Shown here: positions 10,610 through 21,372 of the stretch, in pieces
Layout of the letters: each line of letters begins with the position of its first letter
Position numbering within the stretch: position 1 is the stretch's first letter
Source of the DNA: Malus domestica
Taxonomy: Eukaryota; Streptophyta; Magnoliopsida; Rosales; Rosaceae
DNA length: 64,000 nt
Assembly (NCBI RefSeq): GCF_042453785.1
Contig: NC_091675.1
Location: forward strand, 3,732,501 to 3,796,500
Reading direction: 5' to 3'
Translations under genes and position numbers: made by a program
The notes under the pieces: generated by a model
Seen by the model: only the letters and a program-made list of their open reading frames with translations
The model's database searches: none
Told to the model about the DNA's origin: nothing

Positions 10610-13600
10610 ATGGCCTCCCATTACTCCTCGGACGACGCCGTTCCACCCATCAATGCAACCGCCGTGGCTGTCGACAAGGACAATAAGAACAGCAACTATG
10701 CCGTCCGGTGGGCTATTGATCATCTTGTAACCGCCGGCACCAAGCCGTACATCATCCTCATCCATGTCAAGCACAAAAACAATCGTAGGTACCCTCTATT
10801 TTCTCTGCTTCATTTTCGAAACACATTGTTTGGCCTTGTCAACGTGATTTCTTTGTTTCTTTTCGGAGTTACGCAGAGAGTGATGCTGATTCGGGTGATA
10901 ATAATGGACGTGGTGTTTTTGTTCCTTACCGTGCATATTGCGCTCGTAAAGGGGTACGTACGTGCATCATTCCTATCACTAATGTGTTACGCGTAATATC
11001 GCTTAAAGGGTCTAATAGGTTTGATTTTACTTTTTCAAATTCTAGGCACGAGTGAAAGAGGTTATCCTTGATGACAGTGATGTTGCAAAAGCACTTTTGG
11101 AATATGTCAATTGCAACTACCTCAATATTATTGTAGTTGGTGCATCAACAAGGAATGCTCTTACAAGGTTTAAATCTCTCCCTCTCCCTCTCCCTCTCCC
11201 TGTTTCTCTCCCTCTCTCTAGCTACGTTCTGATGCTGTGGTTCTTCACAGGAAGTTTAAAAGTGGGAATGATGTGCCCAGCAGCATTGTAAAATTAGCGC
11301 CGGAATTCTGTTCTGTATACGTAATTCAGAAAGGGAAGATGTTGTCAACAAGAACTGCAAAGAGGCCAGTGGTTAATACTGCAGTTCCACCAAAACAGCC
11401 ATCCTCCCAGGGACTTCCATATCATATCCCAGCAGATAATAATGAATTTGAAAACGGAGTTAGGTACGTATTTTAATTAATTCTCTTCAGGGCGACATGT
11501 TGAGAAAATCTCACTTCTTCTCAGTTTTCTTCAACTCTGATCTCTTTTAATTGCACGGTTGAGGTTTTTGCAAAGCGTCGTGTCTTTAAGTAAGACAAAA
11601 CATCGTGCAGTGAGAATTTCTCTTATGCTAACAAGTTGTGGTTTTTGTAATGCTGTTGGTGGAAGCAGAGGACAGCCTGCATTAAGGGGAGGGTGGAAGG
11701 TTCCAGGACCGGACAAAATGCCTGCAGCGCGCGAGAGGACAAGGAGTGCTCCGAACAATCTCTTGTTGGATATTAATGTCGGCATGGCTAACCATACTGC
11801 AGCACGGTCTTCGCTTAGCAACCGCACTTCGAATGCTGATGAAAGTGACTTTTCAATGCCATTGTTTGGATCAGTGGATATGACAAACCAATGTTTCGAC
11901 TTCTCTAGTGCATTAAATTCTCCCAAGGACTCATCCAGACATTCTGCAGTAAGTTTATCATAGTGGTTGCTTGTAGGAGAAGTTAATTAGTAACTTGGTA
12001 GCATAAAAATTTATAAATCAAGGCCTAGATAAAAGAATAATCTGGCTGTTAACTGTTTGATCGATTACAGCGGGATATGGAGGCTGAAATGCGAAGATTA
12101 AAGCTCGAATTGAAGCAAACGATGGACATGTACAGCTCGGCCTGCAAAGAAGCAATCTCGGCAAAAAATAAGGCTAACGAGCTTAGTCAGTGGATGCAGG
12201 AGGCGCGAAAGTTCGAGGAAGTGAAGCTTGCTGAACAGACGGCCCTTGCCGTTGTGGAAATGGAGAAGGCTAAGTGCAAAGCAGCTATAGAAGCAGCTGA
12301 GGCGTCGCAGAAGTTGGCGGAGATGGAAGCTCAGAGAAGAAGACAGGCAGAGATGAAGGCAAAGAAAGAGGCAGAAGAGAAGAACCGGGCGTTGAATGCT
12401 TTGGCACATAATGATCTCCGGTATAGGAAGTACACCATTGAAGAAATTGAAGAAGCTACGGAAAATTTTGAATCAGCGAATAAAATTGGTGAGGGTGGAT
12501 ATGGACCTGTGTACAAAGGCAAACTCGATCACACGCCGGTTGCTATCAAAGTTTTGAGACCTGATGCTTCTCAAGGGAGGAAGCAATTCCAACAGGAGGT
12601 ATGCTATTGATATAATTTTGAGATTTGGAACATTACATAAACATTGTACTATCAGAAAATAAACAAAAAAAACGAAATGGTTATCAAACGGGATCATATT
12701 TTGTGTTGACATGCAGGTTGAGGTCCTGAGCTGCATTAGATATCCTAACATGGTTCTCCTCCTTGGTGCCTGCCCCGAATTCGGATGCCTAGTATACGAA
12801 TACATGGAATACGGAAGCTTAGAAGATCGGTTATTTAGAAGAGGTAACACCCCCCCACTTTCGTGGAGGAGACGGTTCAAAATAGCTGCTGAAATTTCAA
12901 CAACACTTCATTTCCTTCACCAAGCAAAGCCGGAACCCCTTGTACACCGTGACCTAAAGCCAGCAAACATCCTATTAGACCGGAACTTTGTAAGCAAGAT
13001 CGGTGATGTCGGGCTAGCACGCTTAGTTCCAGCATCTGTAGCAGACGAGGTGACACAATACCACTTGACTGCAGCCGCCGGAACATTTTGTTACATCGAT
13101 CCTGAGTACCAACAAACTGGCATGTTAACAACAAAATCGGATATATACTCGTTGGGGATAGTACTACTCCAAATCATCACAGCCAAGCCTGCCATGGGAC
13201 TTGCTCACCATGTTAGGAGGTCCATCGAGAAGGGAACATTTTCGGAGATGCTTGATCCAGCAGTGACCGACTGGCCAATTGAAGAGGCTCTAGCGTTCGC
13301 TAACTTGGCATTACAATGCACAGAGCTAAGGAAGAAGGACAGGCCCGACCTTGGCACAGTTGTAGTGCCAGAACTTATCCGGTTAAGAGACTTTGGAAGG
13401 ACTGGTGACACTACTCCTCCCGGGTTCAGTGATAGTCCAACTCCAAGCTCTGTGTCGCGTCCTTCCACATCAAGAACATCAACTACAAGTAGTCAGGTTT
13501 GTAACATTAACTGGTAGACTCGTTTGGACGCTGCTATTGAAGAAAATAAGAGAGGGAAACATGGGTGCATAATAACTATTTTAGAGTGCTAATAACAATT

Positions 13601-13714
13601 CTCATTCGTATTTTCTATTATAGTTTTTATCTGCTACCGTCTTAATTATGCTACATTGTTGAAAACCAGGAGCCACTGAATAAGAGTAGCTCCAGGGTCG
13701 GAGTTGAAACATAG
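10610..13714 (+). CDS. Receptor-like cytoplasmic kinase with N-terminal USP domain (RLCK-IX type, no U-box)
   Basis: Eight coding exons: 10610-10784, 10877-10953, 11046-11167, 11251-11463, 11669-11948, 12071-12598, 12717-13496, 13670-13714; 2220 bp, 739 aa. Residues about 15-165 form a universal-stress-protein (adenine nucleotide alpha-hydrolase-like) domain; 290-405 is a charged coiled coil rich in Ala, Glu and Lys; the kinase domain starts at about 410. Seen: glycine loop [11 protein letters not shown] (429-439), VAIK Lys449, HRDLKPAN with Asp544, and DVG (Asp562) where most kinases have DFG; DVG is usual in this family. RDP and APE-equivalent ([10 protein letters not shown]) are present. 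Relatives with a C-terminal U-box are ubiquitin ligases, but this protein ends after a Ser/Thr/Pro-rich tail without one. If the last intron (13497-13669) is kept, the protein ends at 13517 with VCNINW. Role probably phosphorylation in stress or growth signalling; substrate unknown. Confidence 0.93.
11176..11220 (+). repeat. CT-rich hexamer microsatellite in a kinase intron
   Basis: Repeats of ctccct lie between the donor at 11168 and the acceptor at 11250, and form a long pyrimidine tract in the third intron. Confidence 0.8.
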
Positions 13715-15394
13715 TGCCGAAGTACAAAGAAGACGAAGACAATTCAAAAGCACCCGTTGACGCGAGGAACGAAGGGCCGGAAAGCTAGTTACAATTGAAG
13801 AAGCTGAAGGAGTGTTTGTAGATAATAGGAAACTGATACCAGAAAAAAGAAAAAGTTGATATTCTTAGGCTTCGTTCACTGATTGGTTTAAGCTAATCTT
13901 TGGTGGGTTTGTGATTAGTAAATCATTGTTCTTTAACTTCTTTGTACTTTGTGTTCATGCTGTGCCTGTCCATAATCTTTTCCTTTTGGATTATAAGACG
14001 ATCACTGCCCTCTGCAGTTGAAGTTTGAGAAGATTAAAGCGTGGTGACTCAAAAGGAAACCTGGAAGAATATATGTACTTAGCTGAAAACTGGAGGCCTA
14101 AAAGAAGTCGGTAAATTTTATTTATTCGAGCAATAATCTAATCAAATCTAATCTAAATGGGAGTGGAATTTGAACTTGGGTGTAAATGGGCCGAGAAACA
14201 TACTACTTTAATCAACTTGGCTACGCACAAGTCTGCGCAGAAGCGGAGCCATGAAGAGACCAGAATGGTCCTGGGCCCATCCTGACATTTTTTTTTCATG
14301 CAAAAAGGTTTAGTATTTATAATTTTCAAGGTTTTTCATAGGCTTAGGCTCTAATCCGACGTTTTTACTTTAATTTCTTTAATTGGATTTGATTTGAGGT
14401 TGGTGGCTCCTATGGAGTTTGGGCAATCTGTTGCTTGTACTTTGAGGAGGACTTGGTTTTGGGATCAGTGGAGGGAGAGAGAGAAAGAAAGTCAGAGAGG
14501 CTTGGGATTTAGATTTAATGAAGAGGATGAAGAGGACGACACCATACCAGACCTAAAAGATGTTGGTTAGTTATTCACCGCACGACATAGTAATTTATGG
14601 AAGATCAGGAGAGCGTTTTAGATTGAGACATTTGGATCCCTTCTAAGCTAAAATTCTGACTCCGCCACTAAGTCTGCAGTTGAGATAGGTGATTAGAAGA
14701 GCAAAAGTTAGTGAAATAGTTATGAGATATCCTTATTCCAGTAAGAGAAGTCCATCTTACAAAGAAAGGTATAACTAAAGTCTAAGGAAGAAGGAGCATA
14801 AAGTGATTCCAAAGGTGGATTATGTTTGCAGAAAGGCATCAGAAAAACAGTAGAAACTAGAGGTAGAGGATTAGATTGTCATTGAAGCCTTTCTTAGGAT
14901 TCCTTTTCCCATGAAATTGAAAGAATGCAAAAATACAGGCTCCAAATGACATGAAAGTAGCTAGCAAAATTAGCATCGGTACAAACTCCTAATTGAAATA
15001 TAACTGGGGTACACTAAACAGATAATACCATTGCAATATGGGTGTGCCTAATTGAAATATAACTGGGGTACACTAAACAGATAATACCATTGCAATATGG
15101 GTGTGCATGAAAAAAAATGCGAACCATATGTAAGTCACAATTTAGTGTCATTTTACCGTCTGTTTAGTGTCACTTTAGTTTTTCTTCTTAATTAAAAATT
15201 TGTAACCGATTTTATTGGTGTGTATTTTTCTTGAGTAATTAATCCCCGTTCTACATATTTAATAAGAGAAGTATCTAAATCAAACCTTTTGAGGTGCCAT
15301 ACACACGCTTGTATAAAGGGCAGATAAGTAGAACAAAGTTTTCTCAAGGCCACACCATAACTTGGTCAGTTGTCAAGGGTTATGCCTCTGTCAG
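13715..15394. other. Intergenic region after the kinase gene
   Basis: The first 250-300 bases are the probable kinase 3' UTR. At about 14110-14235 a minus-strand segment reads gttgattaaagtagtatg then aagttcaaattcc, a box A/box B-like pair, so a decayed tRNA-type SINE is possible (low confidence). The rest shows no gene apart from the 59-bp tandem repeat. Confidence 0.45.
14989..15106 (+). repeat. Perfect 59-bp tandem duplication (two units)
   Basis: Units at 14989-15047 and 15048-15106 are identical by eye, each starting ctaattgaaatataactggg and ending atatgggtgtgc. Perfect identity suggests a recent slippage or repair event, or an assembly artefact. Confidence 0.9.
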
Positions 15395-15970
15395 ATGAGT
15401 AACTCCAAAGATCTAGTATCCATGGCAGGGAAATGGATTCCCCGGTCCTTCAAGGCGGCGGTTTTCGGGCTGATCATGTTTGCCGGGTTGACATATGAAG
15501 ATCACACGGTGGATCCTGAGACTGGTTTACTATGCATCAGTGAATGCGGTACATGTCCAGTCCTATGTTCACCACCTCCTTCTCCTGAACTCGAGCCTTC
15601 AGGTCCACTGCCATCACCACCACAATCACCGCCACCAGTGCACCACTCTCCACCTCAATATTACTACATTTCTCCGCCGCCCTCACCACCGAAACAATCA
15701 CCATCACCAACTCCCTCACCGCCAAAACAATCCCCGTCACCCCCATCATATTCTTCGAAAGGCGCTCCTCCTCCTCCTCCACGGTTTGTCTACTTCTACG
15801 ACATGCCTCCTGCCGGTCCAGTGCCAACAGCAACAACGGGAACTGGAGTGGTGAACAACAATCCACTTCCTAACTACTTTTACACCTCCATGGCTTCTTC
15901 TCCTTCTTCTGTTCATGTCTTGCTTTTGTTCATCTTGTTAGCTCATCATCTTGTGTTTTCTTTTTGGTGA
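15395..15970 (+). CDS. Short proline-rich (extensin-like) protein with predicted signal peptide and GPI-type tail
   Basis: A single exon. The first ATG in frame is 15395 (MSNSKDLVSMAGKWIP); the ATG at 15422 gives 182 aa that begin MAGKWIPRSFKAAVFGLIMF, a better signal peptide, and may be the real start. After the hydrophobic N-terminus come a CxxCxxC-like patch (CISECGTCPVLC), then runs of SPPP, PSPPP, PPKQSPSP and PPPPP typical of hydroxyproline-rich cell wall proteins. The C-terminus ends in a hydrophobic stretch (VHVLLLFILLAHHLVFSFW) as expected for GPI attachment. Likely destination is the plasma membrane/cell wall. The homologous position in Arabidopsis is, from memory, At5g11990, a proline-rich protein. 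A short upstream ORF (15382-15402) overlaps the first ATG in another frame. Confidence 0.8.
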   Translation: MSNSKDLVSMAGKWIPRSFKAAVFGLIMFAGLTYEDHTVDPETGLLCISECGTCPVLCSPPPSPELEPSGPLPSPPQSPPPVHHSPPQYYYISPPPSPPKQSPSPTPSPPKQSPSPPSYSSKGAPPPPPRFVYFYDMPPAGPVPTATTGTGVVNNNPLPNYFYTSMASSPSSVHVLLLFILLAHHLVFSFW

Positions 15971-16725
15971 GAAGTATAGAATTAGACTGTTACTCTGTCA
16001 TAAATTTCAGTTTTTGAATTTGTATTGCAATAGAGGCATTGACCAAATCCTGAGTGATATATAGAGACTCCTACTTGTATTTAAAATTTTATTTGTTAAT
16101 TAATCTTTTTTTATGTAAATTTTGAAGGTGATTTAATTTGTGATCTAGTTTCACTTCGGGCGATAGAAATGAGGATCCGAACTTAGTGTAGATTGTCCTA
16201 TATAGACAATAATCATGTATAAATCGATATGAAAATCTATTCAGAAATTAAATAAGTTTTTTCGTGATTTACATTGTCGTTTTATTATCAATTTACTCAC
16301 GTTATAATACGTGAATTAATAACGCTCAGAACTATGTAACCATTACAATTACAAATTTCTCGAGCAGAAATAAGATAAAATGAAACTCAGTCATTCTCTA
16401 TATCACTTTAACATGAAAAATGAAAAAAGGCAGTTTATTTTATTTTTATCTGCTTTCAATTTTTAATAAAACTGGAAAATCAAAAGAAAAAAATTACCTC
16501 TTAAAGTGGGCCCATAGAGGCCCAATAAGCCCAGCAAAAAGTTCGATCCAGATCCCAATCGCGGCAAATCAAACGACACGACAACAACCCCATCGAAACT
16601 GAGCAACGAACTCCATAGCAGCAGCAGCAGATCTGAAAATCTGCATTTCCCTCCGATACGTCCAAACTCCTAACCGGAGGGTCCGAGATCCGAAACCTCC
16701 ATCCAATTCGGAGCTCCAGCATCCG
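15971..16725. other. Intergenic region with 3' UTR of the proline-rich gene and 5' UTR of COG8
   Basis: No gene or clear repeat is seen. The last 150 bases before 16726 become GC-rich and contain a (GCA)n run at 16619-16631, consistent with the COG8 leader. Confidence 0.5.
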
Positions 16726-19700
16726 ATGATGGAGTCCGAAAATGCTGCCGACGACTCCTCCGCGGTGGCCAGCCTCCTCCCGTTGGCCTCCGCCTCCCAG
16801 CAACCCTACGTCTCCGAGCTCCTCTCCTTCACCCTCGATCGCCTCCACAAGGTTCTCCCTCCCTCCCCCTCCTCCCCCTCTCTCTCTCGCCTTGTTTGTT
16901 TGGTTAATTAGACTTAAAATTGATTTATTTTTCTCGGGTCGGGTTTTTAGGAACCGGAGCTTCTCCGGGTCGATGCGGAGCGAATACAGCGGCAAATGCA
17001 GGAGGTGGCGGTGGCCAATTACCGAGCTTTCATTGCTGCTTCCGACGCGTTGGTCGCAATTCGAAACGAAGTGTCTTCCATTGACAAACATCTCGAGTCT
17101 CTGGTAGTAATTAATTAACTCTAATTTATGGTTAATTAATTAATTAATTTGAATCTATGATGCATTTTTGTAATGCTGACTTGAAATTTTGGGTTTTGGT
17201 AGCTGGAGGAGACGCCGAAGTTGATGAATGGGTGCACTGAGTTTGTTGAATCTGCGGAGCAGATTTTGGAAAAGAGGAAATTGAACCAGACGTTGCTAGC
17301 CAATCACAGTACATTGCTCGACTTACTTGAAATCCCTCAGCTTATGGAGACGTATGTGTTTGAAAATTGTTTTGAATTGTAGCACTACTCTAGGTAGTGT
17401 AGATCCATGCTACATCACCCATAAGTTCGATTTGGATTTAGTTTTCGAACCCCAAAACCCGAAACACAGCATTCTTAAGTTACCCAATATCCCGAACAAT
17501 GCATTATATGGATAGAAAAATGCCGTTTTTCTGAATGGGATTGTTTGATAGTAGCTGAGCATGATTATTCGGAATGTTGTGTTTCTTATGGAAGCTGATT
17601 GTGTCATAGGATAATTCTTGTATGCTTAATTCATTCCCGTTCTTACGCAGATGTGTGAGGAATGGAAATTACGATGAAGCTCTTGACTTAGAAGCATTTG
17701 TTAGCAAACTTTCAACCATGCACCCCAAGTGAGTGTTGCTGCCCCCTTATTCCCCTCATTAACCAATAATAATTTTCAACTTTGTGAAAGATTGTGTACT
17801 GAGGCTGTCTTTGTTGTTTTGCCTATTTCCTTTTCTGCCTCTGTAAGATTGCCCGTTATTCAAGCTTTGACTGCAGAAGTCAGGCAGACCACTCAATCTC
17901 TTCTTTCTCAACTTCTTCAGAAACTTCGTTCAAATATTCAGGTATTGTGTAATTCCTTGAACATCAGCTAGTGCACTTTTGATTTTTCGTTCACATTGAT
18001 TACAAAATTTTAATTTTTTTTCTTCTGGATGTGTGTTTGTGCATTGCAGTTACCTGAATGTCTCCGTATTATTGGATATTTACGTAGAATAGGAGTTTTT
18101 AGTGAGTATGAAATGCGTTTACAGGTAAGGGATTGGTGTATTTTGCGCATTCTTTACATTTATGTATTTTGCAATGTAGAACGCTTCAAATGACATGTGT
18201 GGACATTCAGGCTTTTTTTTTGTCTGACCTTTTTTTCTTTCTGTGTTTTAGTTTTTGAGATGTCGGGAGGCATGGCTTACTGGAATTCTGGAGGATCTGG
18301 ACCAGAGAAATGCTTATGAGTACCTGAAGGGGATGATAAATTGTCATAGAATGCATCTTTTTGATGTTGTTAACCAATATAGAGCAATATTTGCTGATGA
18401 TACATCAGGCAGTGAAGAAAATTATGACGGTGGTCTTCTTTTCAGTTGGGCTATGCATATAATTACTTCACACCTTAAGACTCTTAAAATTCTGCTTCCA
18501 AAGATAACTGAAGGCGGATCTCTATCAAATATCTTGGATCAATGCATGGTGAGCGTCCTCTGTTATATTCATTATCGTTTTGCACATGCTCGCATCAAGC
18601 TATAAACGGAGATACATGCTTCAATATAGTTGTTTCTTTAATAGTCCATGATTTGCAAGATATATCACCATTCATTGAACTTTTCATTTACTTGTCACCT
18701 TTTTACATATGATAAAGCACCAAGGCTTCACTTCAGAGTATTATTGCTGGGCTGTTTATTATCCTGACTATATGAGACATGGAAATGGCATCAAATAAAC
18801 ATGTTTATGCTGCAGAGGAGTCTGCAATTTAAATGATATAAATTCGCCATATGCTTTTTACTCTTTACACCCAGGAATAAAATCTCGTAAATTGGTCATG
18901 CTAGTCCTATTATCATTGAAATTTAAGAGTAATACAAGCTCTGTTTGTTTATCTGATCTTGTTCCTTTTTTTTTGTTGACAGTATTGTGCTATGGGACTT
19001 GGTTGGGTTGGGCTAGATTTCCGGGGCTTGCTGCCATCACTGTTTGAAGAGTATAGATCTTATTCCCCCATTTTTCTTGACTACCATATACCTTAAATTG
19101 TTTTCCTCATTGTGAATGTTGACCTTGGTTACTTTTCCAGGGCAGTTCTCAACTTGTTCTCAAAAAACATGAGCACAGCAGTTGAGAATTTTGAGGTGAA
19201 TGAATAATTCATGACTTGAATTCAGTGTTTCTATAATTAAAAGTGCAAATAATTTCTGTAGATTGAGGGATTTAAGTTGACATTGTGCTTAAATTCAGGT
19301 GGTCTTGGATTCACATCGTTGGGTCCCACTACCAGCAGTTGGCTTTTCATCGAACAGTCATGGTGATGAAAATCAGGATGATGTAACCCCGCCATCTTAT
19401 CTTATGGAACATCCACCTCTTGCTGTTTTTGTTAATGGTAAGTGTTATATAAGCTTCTCAGCTAAAATCTTCTATGCTTAGTTGTTTACTGAGGAATTGC
19501 CCTTTTCCCCCCAGACTTCTCATCTTGTGTGCTTTGTTCCTTTTTAGTTGCCTACTTTAGTAAACCAAATAACGATCGATGGTCCAATATCATTGATATG
19601 GAGTGTGGATACTGGATAAGTTTCTTTCTGTCGTTTGTGACTTTTGGAAGAAAGAAAGTAGGTTTCCAATGGTTACTTGTATGAACTGCAAAACTGAATT

Positions 19701-20442
19701 GTAATGTGGGAAATATATATCATGGTTGCTCTTAAAAATAGTGTGTTAGTAGGTCCACCTATAGCATAATGCTCCAGAGGAATGGCCCAATTTCTGCTTT
19801 TTTCAGGCATTTATGCATATATCTCTTTCTTGTTTAGGCGTGTCTGCAGGGATGAACGACCTCCGCCCCTGTGCCCCAATAAGTTTAAAGCATGTGCTTG
19901 CTCAAGAGTTGATCAAGGGATTGCAGGCTGTTTCTGATTCTCTACTGCGGTACAATACAAATCGGATGCTGAAAGAACACGAATCTGGACTTTTCCTCTC
20001 ACTTTGTCGAGCATTTATTGAGGTATAATATAAACAAACTCGGGCTACATATTGTCTGATATTTTCTTCATCTACAGACGTTGACATCCTCTGTACCTTA
20101 CAAACACATTCGTAGGTTACTTACCCGCACTGTGCCACATGCTTTGGCCGCTGTTACCCTGGTGGAGCTGCTTTAATCATGGATGCAAAGAGTTTGTATG
20201 ACGGGATTGGCCGCCTACTGACAGTCGCCACTCCATCAAGAGGACTCACGAAACCTGTTGGTGATGGAGACGGAGATGGAAATGAGAATGAGAATGAAAA
20301 TGAAAAGAACGTAACTGAGAACGGTGACGTGTCTGCGGTAGAAAATGGGATCTCGCCGGTCGTTGAAGAAACCGATAATACCAACTCTGATGAGAGGGAA
20401 CAGAAAAGCCCCACTTTGCAAACAGAGGAAGAGACGCACTGA
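16726..20442 (+). CDS. COG8: Conserved oligomeric Golgi complex subunit 8
   Basis: Twelve coding exons: 16726-16851, 16951-17103, 17203-17351, 17651-17728, 17848-17941, 18050-18124, 18252-18548, 18983-19050, 19141-19195, 19299-19437, 19838-20022, 20116-20442; 1746 bp, 581 aa, close to the plant family size (about 570). The protein matches the Dor1/COG8 family throughout: [20 protein letters not shown], a helical N-terminal zone with [13 protein letters not shown], then [56 protein letters not shown], and [24 protein letters not shown]8 is part of the octameric COG tether that receives intra-Golgi retrograde vesicles. Two in-frame ATGs (16726, 16729) start the protein. The C-terminus after [14 protein letters not shown] is a low-complexity acidic tail with [15 protein letters not shown] encoded by a GGAGAT/GAATGA microsatellite, which probably varies between alleles. 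Confidence 0.95.
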
Positions 20443-21180
20443 TCATGGACGTGTGTAGCTCCCATGTTTTGTAATTTTGAATATTGGCTCTAATATTTTG
20501 CTTGTAATTATTTGGCTCAAAGATGTTATATCGGAATTTCAGATGTTATATGATAGAGAAGAGAAACAATTTGATTGTAGAAAAACATCAGCAAATTAAT
20601 AACAATTTCATACTGATTTGTTGTACCATCCTCCGTAACGCTAAATTTTCGCTTAAATTTTTCTTTCTAAGAGATCAAAAGAAATTATTGTTAGTCCGTG
20701 TCTGCTCTTTTATACTCAAAGTTCGAATTCCTTTTGGCCGGACATAGTTTTAGAATAAAAACGATACTATTACTTTAATTGTTTTAAGTGTTAATTAACG
20801 CTTTTTTTTAATAGTGTTTATACATCTATTTTTACCGTTATATATTTAAATAATAATTCAATTATCAATAATCACGTTATATAATTTACAAAATTGTTGG
20901 CCTGCCGCGTATTGCCGTTACAAATTGCACTACACTGCTCCCGCAGCTGTCAAATCTCTCACTTCCAGTCGTCTCCTGCACCTCCAATTTCAACCGATGC
21001 ACGTTTCCTTCGTTTCCAAACGAAAAATCCGATTCAAAGTTAACTGAAATTTTGAACAAAATAGTTCATAAATCGATGAATTGAAGCTGATAATTCAGTA
21101 GCAGTTTCAAAATTGAGCTTAATTTCATAAATCGATTGTAATTTGTTTGTTTCTTATCTTCGTTTTCGAATTCGGCTTAT
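20443..21180. other. Intergenic region, COG8 3' UTR and left border of the tandem duplication
   Basis: No gene recognised. The region close to 21181 corresponds to the 5' flank of the methyltransferase pseudogene and is present only once, so the duplicated unit begins at or just before 21181. Confidence 0.5.
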
Positions 21181-21218
21181 ATGTATCATCTTTTGTTCGG
21201 GAAGAAGCTTTGGAGGTT

Positions 21219-21339
21219 ATGGCGTCCACTGTCAAAGAAGCTTCGGGAGCAAGAGCAAGCAGCCCCAAGATTGCAGATTTACTCCACTTCTGATACTCTA
21301 TCAACTTTCTGGAGAGGTACTCTCTCTCTCCCTCTCTCT

Positions 21340-21372
<33 letters not shown>

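Noticed and set aside
12098-12409. Antisense ORFs over the kinase exons
   Set aside because: Shadow frames opposite the coiled-coil coding sequence, without domain or splice support; the same holds for 12473-12880, 12877-13134 and 13205-13468.
15362-15394. Longer proline-rich protein starting at 15362
   Set aside because: The codon is TTG, which is not a normal start in a plant nuclear gene.
21181-21316. Alternative start at 21181 rescuing the methyltransferase copy 1
   Set aside because: The frame joins the EQEQAAPRLQ stretch, but later exons still have a lost motif I, a frameshift and a lost donor.
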